From Wandonia haliotis (GTDB lineage Bacteria; Bacteroidota; Bacteroidia; Flavobacteriales_D; Crocinitomicaceae), in the NCBI RefSeq assembly GCF_039523435.1, contig NZ_BAAAFH010000011.1:124001-188000 (forward strand): a DNA stretch of 64,000 nucleotides. Reading direction: 5' to 3'. Below, in pieces: positions 37,316-44,625 of the stretch. Within the stretch, counting starts at the first letter, position 1; each line of letters opens with the position of its first letter. A program made the position numbers and the translations under genes. The notes under the pieces are model-generated. The model did no database searches, was not told the DNA's origin, and saw nothing but the letters and a program-made list of their open reading frames with translations.

Positions 37316-38071
37316 CTAAATTCTTTGGGATTTCAGATTTTTGTCAACTGGAAACCATAGTCGGTTGTTTGCAAATACAGTGTCGGATTTCAGGTGTGCA
37401 ATTAGATTTGAAATCAAAAATGAAAATGACAGGTCGTCAATATCATATAAGTACCCTCCATCTGAAGGATCATTTTGATTCCAAAATTTGTAGAATTTAT
37501 CTTTATTGAAACTGATATGATTGACCTTAAAACTATCTTTATTTACATCATTATTTATGGAGTCTTCAGCATTTCTAATAGCATTTTGTACAGCATCACT
37601 ATTATTGATTTTTAGTCTTTCATAGCCTTTGTATGAAAAGACTCCATTAAATAGCGGTTTTTCATTGTTAGTTCTCGCATTATATACAAATTGACCTATT
37701 TCATTAGCTTTTCTAACTACTTTTTCTGTACCCTGATTTTTAATATTTGCTTTTACTTCTATAATCGCTTGAACTGAATCAGCTGTAACAATTGCAAAAT
37801 CACCTTCCTTGAAAAGTACAGGAAAGTTTGTATCGTATATAATAATGTCTATTTGTTTACTTGCTTTATGTTGGCCTCTCACATTCGTCTGTTGAATAAC
37901 AAAGCCTGATGCAATTGCGTACCGCTCTGGAAGAAACCTTTTAATAACACCTTTAAGAACAGCCTCTTGATACCTTCCATCTTCGCCCCAGTGCGAAATA
38001 AGAAGTCTAACCCTATCTTTAATAGCAAGAAGTTCTTTTGTAGTTGTTTTATGAAAATCGATTGTATTCAT
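37316..38071 (-). CDS. DUF6602 nuclease-like protein
   Basis: A 251-residue protein of the DUF6602 type. E36 (in GEDGRYQEAVLK the equivalent acid), D75/D80 in SKQIDIIIYD and E105-V-K107 in AIIEVKANI give a restriction-endonuclease-like E...D...ExK pattern. RFLPERYAIASGFVI between them is characteristic. It is the first gene of the three-gene cassette, 6 bp upstream of the PHP-ATPase. The cassette starts 12-21 bp before it with GTTGGCAGTA on the minus strand. Probably the nucleic-acid-recognising or cutting part of a defence system. Confidence 0.8.
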   Translation of the reverse strand: MNTIDFHKTTTKELLAIKDRVRLLISHWGEDGRYQEAVLKGVIKRFLPERYAIASGFVIQQTNVRGQHKASKQIDIIIYDTNFPVLFKEGDFAIVTADSVQAIIEVKANIKNQGTEKVVRKANEIGQFVYNARTNNEKPLFNGVFSYKGYERLKINNSDAVQNAIRNAEDSINNDVNKDSFKVNHISFNKDKFYKFWNQNDPSDGGYLYDIDDLSFSFLISNLIAHLKSDTVFANNRLWFPVDKNLKSQRI

Positions 38072-38082
38072 GTTATTTTTAT

Positions 38083-38118
38083 TACTGCCAACTAGCGTAT
38101 ATATACCGTGTGGTTGTT
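38083..38118 (-). other. short cassette junction at the right end of the array
   Basis: TACTGCCAAC (38083-38092) is the perfect 10-bp inverse of GTTGGCAGTA at 34748-34757, closing the three-gene cassette. It is followed by GTATATATAC (38097-38106) and GTTG (38113-38116). On the minus strand it reads AAC-CACACG-GTATATATAC-GCTA-GTT, a short palindrome. Confidence 0.5.
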
Positions 38119-38396
38119 ATATCTTATATAGCCACTGTCCAGCTAAGATAATGAATCAAATGTATATTGAATGTTTTGAATATCTGAAAATATGATCGTT
38201 ATGTCTAGTTCTATTGCTGTATTACTGCTGTGTCCCAAAAGGGTTTGAATATACCGCAAGTCTGTTTCACTTTCCAAGAATGGTAGTACGGAGCAGTGGC
38301 GTAGTCGTGTGTGCAGTCAAGAAATCAGAGAAATCAGCGACTAAAAAGCAGCTACTTTTATTTAGGTGGTTGAGTTCTGCAAAACCATATTACGTG
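38119..38396. other. non-coding right end of the island
   Basis: About 280 bp between the last cassette junction and the terminator hairpin. A 79-codon plus-strand frame crosses it but shows no protein-like character. No tRNA, recombinase remnant or further junction palindrome was found. Confidence 0.5.
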
Positions 38397-38429
38397 AAAG
38401 CGGGAGATCCTTCACAGACCTCCCGCTTT
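38397..38429. terminator. terminator-like hairpin downstream of nth
   Basis: A 10-bp stem AAAGCGGGAG/CTCCCGCTTT (38397-38406 with 38420-38429), 28 bp past the nth stop on the minus strand. It has short T-runs on either strand, so it could work in both directions. Lying inside the island, it would replace whatever terminator nth used before. Confidence 0.65.
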
Positions 38430-38456
38430 TCTAAAAAGTTTTATCGGACCTAGAGA

Positions 38457-39101
38457 TTATTTATATTCTTGTAAGACTTTTTTGCTTCCCAATTTTACGG
38501 TTATAAAATCTACATCCAGTTTGGGAGACCGGGCAGGAGAGTATTCCCTTCCATAGTAGATGATCTGTAGATGTAATTTATTCCATAATTCTTTTGGAAA
38601 CCATTTTTTAGCATCTTTTTCTGTTTGCTCCACATTTTTTCCGTTGGTCATTCCCCAACGTGTTAGCAGACGATGAATATGTGTATCAACAGGAAAAGCA
38701 GGAACACCAAATGCCTGTGACATGACAACTGAAGCCGTTTTGTGTCCCACTCCGGGGAGCTCTTCCAATAAATCCATGTTTTCAGGAACTTCACCATCGT
38801 ATTTGTCTATCAAAATTTGTGATAGGGTATAGATTGCCTGCGATTTTCGGGGAGAAAGCCCGCAGGGACGGATAATCTCCTTTATTTCATCCACGGATAA
38901 TTTGACCATATCAAACGGATTGTCGGCACGTTTAAACAGAATGGGAGTGATCTGGTTGACCCGGGCATCTGTACATTGCGCAGACAAAAGAACAGCGATT
39001 AACAACGTGTAAGGATCTTTGTGATCAAGAGGAATAGGAGTTTCCGGGTACAACTTCTCCAATTCTTCAATAATATATTCAGCTTTTTCCGCTTTCGTCA
39101 T
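38457..39101 (-). CDS. nth: endonuclease III (Nth family)
   Basis: A 214-residue base-excision-repair glycosylase/AP lyase for oxidised pyrimidines. The helix-hairpin-helix is LPGVGHKTASVV with catalytic Lys, and the catalytic Asp is in PVDTHIHRL. The four Cys that hold the [4Fe-4S] cluster in E. coli Nth are missing: the C-terminus reads HLQIIYYGREYSPARSPK and on to LQEYK, as I recall for Flavobacteriia. The last 14 codons lie in the right direct repeat of the island, so the present stop (TAA) came with the insertion. It overlaps the TPR gene by 23 bp. Confidence 0.93.
   Translation of the reverse strand: MTKAEKAEYIIEELEKLYPETPIPLDHKDPYTLLIAVLLSAQCTDARVNQITPILFKRADNPFDMVKLSVDEIKEIIRPCGLSPRKSQAIYTLSQILIDKYDGEVPENMDLLEELPGVGHKTASVVMSQAFGVPAFPVDTHIHRLLTRWGMTNGKNVEQTEKDAKKWFPKELWNKLHLQIIYYGREYSPARSPKLDVDFITVKLGSKKVLQEYK
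38459..38501. repeat. right 43-bp direct repeat (3' end of intact nth)
   Basis: The partner of 30185-30227, with one mismatch in 43. It covers the last 14 nth codons and the first base of the stop codon. Confidence 0.92.
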
Positions 39102-39726
39102 TTTCGTTAATTTTAAATCCGTTTCGTAGAAAGTTCATGAATTCGGAAAACCCTTTTTTACTGGTAAAAACGCCCAACATGGTTTTGAAAAGAGAAGGTG
39201 TATTCCGGTTGTGTTCATTGGTTTCCTGTTTTCTGGGTTGCAATTCAACTCCTTCCGGATGATTTACAGGTTCTCCGTCTTCCAGTTCACTGAGTCTCTG
39301 TTTGAAGGAAGGTTCGTTTCTTACAAGTGAATCCGCTTGTGCAAAATTTCGTTTGGCTGCTTCCATATACCCCAGTTTCTCCATGAGAAGTCCCAGGTTA
39401 TTCAACGCAACAGCATCTTCGGGATCTAATTTAACAGCGATTTCATAATCTGTAATCGCTCCTTCCGTATCACCAAAAAAATCGCGAACATACGCCCGGC
39501 TGGAGTATCTGTAGGAATATTCCGGGTCGAGTTCGACAGCCTTATTCATATCAGCGAGAGACTCCTTTTTTTTATTCAGGTGAAGAAAAACAGTTCCTCT
39601 CTCACATAATAGAACCGGATTGTGAGGATCTTCCTCCAAACAGTAATTTAAAAGAATCAATGCTTCTTCCGGTTTTCCGTTTTTCAGTAAAACGATTGCT
39701 TCTTCGTGCTTTTTGTTGCTATACAT
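39079..39726 (-). CDS. tetratricopeptide repeat protein
   Basis: A 215-residue cytoplasmic protein with three to four TPR units in residues 5-140 (EEALILLNYCLEEDPHNPVLL, ADMNKAVELDPEYSYRY, TDYEIAVKLDPEDAVALNNLG patterns). A basic, low-complexity segment and a short hydrophobic-aromatic C-terminus follow. It is a scaffold protein without catalytic motif. Its 3' end overlaps nth by 23 bp, so they are cotranscribed, but no functional link is evident. Confidence 0.85.
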   Translation of the reverse strand: MYSNKKHEEAIVLLKNGKPEEALILLNYCLEEDPHNPVLLCERGTVFLHLNKKKESLADMNKAVELDPEYSYRYSSRAYVRDFFGDTEGAITDYEIAVKLDPEDAVALNNLGLLMEKLGYMEAAKRNFAQADSLVRNEPSFKQRLSELEDGEPVNHPEGVELQPRKQETNEHNRNTPSLFKTMLGVFTSKKGFSEFMNFLRNGFKINENDESGKS

Positions 39727-39760
39727 TTGTTACCTTCGGTTTCTGAATTCTTACAAAAAT

Positions 39761-39988
39761 ATGGACTTTCCCCAATATCGACGTTATTCAAACGGTTCTT
39801 CTTATTTTAAAATCCTGGATGATCGCACTTTTATTGAGTATCAGGTAGTAGGAAACCGGGTGTTTGAACACCGTATTACAGCCCGACAATATCCGGAAAT
39901 TCTGCGCATCAAAGAAATGCTGGGATTAGAGTTGCCCGGAATCGAGGTAGCAGACGGTGAACATGTCGAGAGTTTACAGGCTAGATAA
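39761..39988 (+). CDS. small conserved hypothetical protein
   Basis: A 75-residue cytoplasmic protein from the Met at 39761 (MDFPQYRRY); the longer frame from 39713 overlaps the divergent TPR gene and adds an unlikely hydrophobic stretch. It has an alpha/beta look (SSYFKILDDRTFIEYQVVGNRVFEH) and a C-terminal helix. I do not recognise a family with a function. It is divergent from the TPR gene with 34 bp between starts. Confidence 0.65.
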   Translation: MDFPQYRRYSNGSSYFKILDDRTFIEYQVVGNRVFEHRITARQYPEILRIKEMLGLELPGIEVADGEHVESLQAR

Positions 39989-40081
39989 GTGTTTTGGGGA
40001 TACAAGATATTTGTAAGACTCTGTCCAATAGTTTTTTCGAAAAAAAACCTGTCAAATCAAGGGAAAACAAGAAAAGAACCG

Positions 40082-40089
40082 TACTTTTG
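40082..40089 (+). promoter_or_regulatory. Bacteroidota -7 promoter element of the helicase gene
   Basis: TACTTTTG matches TAnnTTTG and lies 21 bp upstream of the ATG at 40111. No TTTG is seen at the -33 position. Confidence 0.4.
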
Positions 40090-40110
40090 TAGCCCAATTT
40101 TTGCAAACAC

Positions 40111-41637
40111 ATGATCGATACAGAATTATTCGTAGCCAAAAAGTTATACCCGTTTCAGGAGAAAGCCGTTAATACGATTGTTGATGACTTAAAGGAGAAT
40201 GGTGCGAATTATAATCTGTTGTATCAGTTGCCTACAGGAGGGGGGAAAACGGTTATCTTTTCCGAAATTACCCGCCGTTATATTGAACACTGGGGCAAAA
40301 AAGTATTGATTCTTACCCACCGGATAGAGTTATCTGTTCAGACAAGTAAGCAGCTGTCCGCTATACGGGTGAATAATAAAATCATAAACAGTGAAGTAAA
40401 AGAACTACCGGATCAGGATGAGTACATGTGCTTTATTGCGATGGTTGAGACACTGAATAATCGTCTGAATGAAAACGATAACTTTATAGAAGATATCGGG
40501 TTGGTAATTGTGGATGAGGCGCATAATAACAGCTTTCGTAAAATTTTCCAGTTTTATGAAGGAGCCAATATTCTTGGTGTAACCGCAACTCCGTTAAGTT
40601 CGAATAAGGCGTTACCTCTGAATGATAACTATGATAAGTTATTGGTGGGAGAGAGCATACTTTCACTTATCCAGGGAGGATATCTTGCTGATGCTGATAC
40701 CTATACGTACGATGTCAATCTACATGGTTTGAAAATAGGATCAAATGGTGATTTTACGGTAAGTAGTTCCGAACTGGTGTACGGAAACTATTTTATGCAG
40801 GAAAAGCTGTTGTTTGCTTACGAAGAAGTGGCAGTAGGGACTAAAACACTTATTTTCAACAGTGGTATTGAAACTTCTGTGCGTGTATACGAAACATTTA
40901 AGAAGCGTGGTTACCCGATCCGTCACCTGGATAGTACTTTTAGTGATAAAGACAGGAAAGATATTCTGGAGTGGTTCAAGTATACAAAAGACGCAATTTT
41001 ATCTTCTGTTGGAATTCTTACGACTGGTTTTGATGAACCGACGGTTGAAACGATTATACTGAATCGTGCTACCCGTTCGTTGACATTGTATCACCAGATG
41101 ATTGGTAGAGGTTCACGAAAGTTACCTAATAAAGATCGTTTCAAGCTAATTGATTTGGGGAACAATGTTCGTCGTTTTGGTTTGTGGCAAGACTACATCA
41201 ATTGGCAGGACGCATTCAAATTCCCGGATCGCTTTCTGGAATCAAGATTGTCTGAAGAGGATGATATTCAGTTCGAAGTAGAGTACGAATTTCCTCCACA
41301 CTTACGTAACAAGATTGATGAAGAGTTTTTGAATGCTTTTTCTATGAAGGATACGTATTATGAGTGCATCGACAACGGTCAAAAAGGAAAAGATGCAGTT
41401 GAGTTAAGCGTTCGAAACCATGCCGATGCGATTATTAAAGCCGTAACCAACTTTTATGACGGATTGGAATTACAGGAATTTCTACAGGAGCACGTTGAAC
41501 ACCGACTGAAACAATATACGAAGTGTATTTCCAAGAGTACAGCGAATTATTTTAAGTACCTGATGGAAACGTATAATCGTCAACTTCGTCAGATTCTACG
41601 GAACGAACTTGATGACGAAGAGGAAGACGATGAATAG
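40111..41637 (+). CDS. DEAD/DEAH-box helicase (SF2, UvrB/ResIII-like)
   Basis: A 508-residue SF2 ATPase. Motifs in order: Q-region YPFQEKAV, Walker A TGGGKT (42-47), motif Ia LTHRIEL, DEAH (135-138), motif III VTATPL, motif V GILTTGFDEP, motif VI QMIGRGSRK. The last 100 residues are acidic and helical, ending in DDEEEDDE. There is no nuclease or methylase partner nearby, so a stand-alone DNA or RNA helicase is most likely. It converges with the lipoprotein gene after 12 bp. Confidence 0.9.
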   Translation: MIDTELFVAKKLYPFQEKAVNTIVDDLKENGANYNLLYQLPTGGGKTVIFSEITRRYIEHWGKKVLILTHRIELSVQTSKQLSAIRVNNKIINSEVKELPDQDEYMCFIAMVETLNNRLNENDNFIEDIGLVIVDEAHNNSFRKIFQFYEGANILGVTATPLSSNKALPLNDNYDKLLVGESILSLIQGGYLADADTYTYDVNLHGLKIGSNGDFTVSSSELVYGNYFMQEKLLFAYEEVAVGTKTLIFNSGIETSVRVYETFKKRGYPIRHLDSTFSDKDRKDILEWFKYTKDAILSSVGILTTGFDEPTVETIILNRATRSLTLYHQMIGRGSRKLPNKDRFKLIDLGNNVRRFGLWQDYINWQDAFKFPDRFLESRLSEEDDIQFEVEYEFPPHLRNKIDEEFLNAFSMKDTYYECIDNGQKGKDAVELSVRNHADAIIKAVTNFYDGLELQEFLQEHVEHRLKQYTKCISKSTANYFKYLMETYNRQLRQILRNELDDEEEDDE

Positions 41638-41649
41638 GAAATTAACCCT

Positions 41650-42273
41650 TTAAAATTCCACCACATATTCCGCTACTCCAAAAGAGGGACATAATACAGA
41701 ATCGAGATGTATTTCAGTGGCCAGGTTTACGATATAAAATCGCACATATTTATTCCCGGCAACTGCGCAGCTTAGTGTATCATTATAAACAGAACCCGTG
41801 TATTCGTATGAGGTAATCGGACAGCAATCTTCACAATCTGTTCTGCCGTTTAATTTCTGAATAGTAACCTGATCGGCTGTGTTCTGCGGATTAACGTTCC
41901 GGATAATCCATTTAATCTCGGAGCGAGCCTCTACCGAAAAATTGTGCACGTATGCTTCATTAGTAGATAGCTGCGAAAAATAGATGGTAAACTCTTCCGA
42001 AAAATAGTCACTTTTTTCAAATACAATGCGGTACTCTTCCGATTTATCCCGTTGAAAGGTAATGCTATACTTTCCGGTAGCATCACTTGTTACAGAAGTT
42101 ACCAAATCTGGGAGCCCTCCACCTGCGGGGATTTTAAACAACTTAATGGTTCCGCTTTGAAGTCCTCCTCCCAATGAACTGTCCGATATAGTTCCTTCAA
42201 TAGTGAATTCAATCACATCCTTTTTGCAGGAAGAAAAAAGAGAAAAGAGGATGAGAAAAGCAACAAATCTCAT
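41650..42273 (-). CDS. lipoprotein with carboxypeptidase-regulatory-like fold
   Basis: A 207-residue predicted lipoprotein with signal peptide and lipobox FSSC (Cys at about residue 16). The mature N-terminal domain (FTIEGTISDSSLGGGLQSGTIKLF, then ATGKYSITFQ) looks like a transthyretin/CarboxypepD_reg beta-sandwich. Four Cys follow, including the close pair DCEDCC, which may form disulfides. Outer membrane location is inferred; the function is unknown. Confidence 0.72.
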   Translation of the reverse strand: MRFVAFLILFSLFSSCKKDVIEFTIEGTISDSSLGGGLQSGTIKLFKIPAGGGLPDLVTSVTSDATGKYSITFQRDKSEEYRIVFEKSDYFSEEFTIYFSQLSTNEAYVHNFSVEARSEIKWIIRNVNPQNTADQVTIQKLNGRTDCEDCCPITSYEYTGSVYNDTLSCAVAGNKYVRFYIVNLATEIHLDSVLCPSFGVAEYVVEF

Positions 42274-42353
42274 GATACAATTTTCAGTAAATATACGAAT
42301 ATCATCATTGCATTCTGAACATTTAAGGCAGAAACCCTATCTTCGCAATCGTG

Positions 42354-42839
42354 ATGAAATTTTTGCAAAGCATAGTGATTAGTATGGTCGCTGCCTTTAT
42401 GGTATCGGAGAATCATTCATTTTCTCAAACTTTTCTGTTCAAAGGACAGCAGAGTTTTCAGAACGAAGTAATCTGGTCTGTGTATTCAAATGAAATTTAT
42501 CATGGAAACAGGTATTCAGGAGGAGCTTTATCTTACACGATTATAGATAATCAATTGTATGTTGGTTCCGGAAGATATACTGATGATTGCGCTTATACGA
42601 TTCGGGACAACGAAATTTTTATTGGAAGAAGTAGTTTTTCCAATGATTTGGTTTATACGATCAGAGAAAATAAAATTTATGCCGGAAACAGCACTTATTC
42701 CGGGGATATATTGTTCACCTATAACAAAGGAAAAATATACCGGGGAGACTCAACATTTTTGAGCGACATACTATTTACTGTTGAGGAAGGTGAAGACTTT
42801 GACCTTCGTATTATAGCTTGTATAATCGGACCCTTTTAA
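42354..42839 (+). CDS. secreted protein made of about 20-residue tandem repeats
   Basis: 161 residues from the ATG at 42354 (the preceding GTG at 42351 is an alternative). A signal peptide (to SFSQ, about residue 25) is followed by five to six tandem units of about 20-21 residues with the pattern xxYTIRDNxIYxGxSxYSxD, for instance DNEIFIGRSSFSND and ENKIYAGNSTYSGD. This suggests a small beta-solenoid or propeller-like sheet. A TATCTTCG -7 variant (42339-42346) ends 7 bp before the start. It lies 12 bp upstream of the DUF819 gene. Confidence 0.7.
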   Translation: MKFLQSIVISMVAAFMVSENHSFSQTFLFKGQQSFQNEVIWSVYSNEIYHGNRYSGGALSYTIIDNQLYVGSGRYTDDCAYTIRDNEIFIGRSSFSNDLVYTIRENKIYAGNSTYSGDILFTYNKGKIYRGDSTFLSDILFTVEEGEDFDLRIIACIIGPF

Positions 42840-42851
42840 TTCAGATTAATT

Positions 42852-44534
42852 ATGAAGATAAAAATTACTTTTTTCTTATCTGTATTTCTTGTGTTAGCAG
42901 GTTTTTCATCTGCTCAGACGGATCGTTTATTAACAGATGGAAAAGATTCTGTTATTGTTTTTTCAGAGAGAATTCCATCAGAAGTTTCAGATACACTGGC
43001 TTTTGTGAATTTTAATGGAGGAAATGTAAAATTGGTCGAAAGCAGAAAGGCAATTCTTCTCAATTTTAATGACCAGCACAGAAGGATTCTCTCTTCATCG
43101 GAAGTAATAGAGCTCCAACTCAATGATACTGTTTTTTCTCTGACAAATGTAGAAGATATCCTGATTAAAAACCCGGGTGTAGGAGAAGTCCTGAAGTTAA
43201 ATCTGACCCCGATCATTAATGGTGAATCAGCTAAATTTGAAGATGTTAGTTCAGGAGGACTTAAGTTGACAATGCTTGAGAAAAAACCGGAGGAACCTGT
43301 TTTTAAAGATGACAGAGTGGTATTTGGTATTTTATTTTTGGTACTTGCTGCTATTTTTTATACTTCGTCAAAGTCGAACAGCCGTTTCTGGACGCGTTTT
43401 TACACAATCATTCCGGCATTATTCCTTTGTTATTTTATTCCTGCGATACTGACAACATTCGGATTGATTTCGTCTGAACATTCTCGTCTGTATCCGATGG
43501 CAAGAGATTATTTATTGCCGGCCAGTTTGATTTTAATGACCTTGAGTATCGATTTGAAGGGCTTAATTAATCTTGGACCGAAAAGTCTTATAATGTTTGT
43601 CGCAGGAACAGTTGGAATCATTTTGGGTGGAGTAGGAGCTGTCTGGTTGTTCTCTATTTTTAGTCCGGAGACTGTTGGTGGAGAAGGTAATGAAGCTACC
43701 TGGAGAGGGTTGGCGACGTTGGCAGGAAGTTGGATCGGTGGTGGTGCCAATCAAACAGCTATGTTCGAAATCTACAAATACAAAGAGTCTTTATATGGGG
43801 CTATGATTACTGTGGATATTGTTGTGGCAAATATTTGGATGGCTTTGGTTCTTTTCGGAATTGAGAAGCGTAAAAAACTGGATAAATGGTTGAAAGCAGA
43901 TAATACAGCGATTGATGAGTTGGTACATAAGATGGATGCTTTCCAGAAATCCGTTTCCCGACAAGCGGGAGTAAAAGATTATATGATTATGGCCGGACTG
44001 GTATTCGGAATAGTCGCTATCGCACACTTTTCAGCAGGCTATTTATCAGATTTTTTTGCCAGTAGGACGGAAACACCGGAACAGGATACATTGGCCAATT
44101 ATTTTTTCTGGTTGGTTGTTTTGGCAACTGTTTTCGGGTTTATTCTTTCGTTTACAAAAGCAAGAAATCTGGAAGGAGTAGGAGCGTCAAAAATAGGATC
44201 GATTTTTATTTACATTCTTGTGGTAACGATCGGAATGAAAATGGATATTACACGTATTTTTGAAAATAAACTGCTTATCCTGGTTGGATTAGTCTGGATG
44301 GCAATTCATGTCGGGATACTGGTATTGGTTGCCAAGTTAATCCGTGCTCCGTATTTCTTCCTGGCAGTAGGTAGTCAGGCAAATGTTGGAGGAGCTGCTT
44401 CAGCTCCGGTTGTAGCAGGAGCATTCCACTCGTCATTAACTACTGTAGGAGTTATCATGGCAGTGTTTGGATACTTTGTTGGAACAGTTGGTGCAATAGC
44501 CTGTGCTGAATGGATGAGGATTGTAGCTCCGTAA
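42852..44534 (+). CDS. DUF819 family membrane protein with exported N-terminal extension
   Basis: A 560-residue protein. Residues 1-21 are a signal peptide (ending SSAQ), 22-150 a beta-rich extracytoplasmic segment, and 155-560 the polytopic DUF819 (YjcL-like) domain with about ten helices; LAGSWIGGGANQTAMFEIY and GSQANVGGAASAPVVAGAF are the two transport-like re-entrant regions. The fold resembles secondary transporters, with unknown substrate. The fused exported N-terminal domain is unusual for DUF819. It shares an operon with the repeat protein and is followed by a terminator. Confidence 0.85.
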   Translation: MKIKITFFLSVFLVLAGFSSAQTDRLLTDGKDSVIVFSERIPSEVSDTLAFVNFNGGNVKLVESRKAILLNFNDQHRRILSSSEVIELQLNDTVFSLTNVEDILIKNPGVGEVLKLNLTPIINGESAKFEDVSSGGLKLTMLEKKPEEPVFKDDRVVFGILFLVLAAIFYTSSKSNSRFWTRFYTIIPALFLCYFIPAILTTFGLISSEHSRLYPMARDYLLPASLILMTLSIDLKGLINLGPKSLIMFVAGTVGIILGGVGAVWLFSIFSPETVGGEGNEATWRGLATLAGSWIGGGANQTAMFEIYKYKESLYGAMITVDIVVANIWMALVLFGIEKRKKLDKWLKADNTAIDELVHKMDAFQKSVSRQAGVKDYMIMAGLVFGIVAIAHFSAGYLSDFFASRTETPEQDTLANYFFWLVVLATVFGFILSFTKARNLEGVGASKIGSIFIYILVVTIGMKMDITRIFENKLLILVGLVWMAIHVGILVLVAKLIRAPYFFLAVGSQANVGGAASAPVVAGAFHSSLTTVGVIMAVFGYFVGTVGAIACAEWMRIVAP

Positions 44535-44563
44535 AGGGATAGAAAAGAGAGATTATCTATAAC

Positions 44564-44597
44564 AAAAAACACTGTTTCCGAGGAAACAGCGTTTTTT
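44564..44597. terminator. bidirectional terminator between the DUF819 gene and clpC
   Basis: Stem CTGTTTCC/GGAAACAG (44572-44579 with 44582-44589), extended by AAAAAAC/GTTTTTT after one mismatch. It has A- and T-tracts on both sides and lies between convergent genes. Confidence 0.85.
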
Positions 44598-44625
44598 TAT
44601 ACATCAACCGGAAAGGAAGAAGGTT

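Larger units (their letters stand above)
30185..38501. mobile_element. cassette-bearing genomic island at the 3' end of nth
   Basis: 8.3 kb bounded by a 43-bp direct repeat of the nth 3' end, more AT-rich than its surroundings, all genes on the minus strand and of accessory type (Fic, PD-(D/E)XK nuclease, DUF6602, PHP-ATPase, propeller lipoprotein). Inside, the genes are packed as cassettes separated by imperfect palindromes, each cassette with its own inverted GTT/AAC ends. No integrase, transposase or relaxase ORF is present. The repeat pattern implies site-specific insertion that restored the end of nth; the machinery must be elsewhere or lost. Confidence 0.75.

Noticed and set aside
38214..38453. 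Plus-strand 79-codon frame at the right end of the island
   Set aside because: It runs through the terminator hairpin, has no protein-like pattern and overlaps non-coding border sequence. No tRNA fold was found there either.
30185..38501. Prophage or conjugative element
   Set aside because: No integrase, structural, replication or transfer gene is present; the repeats and cassettes alone define the island.
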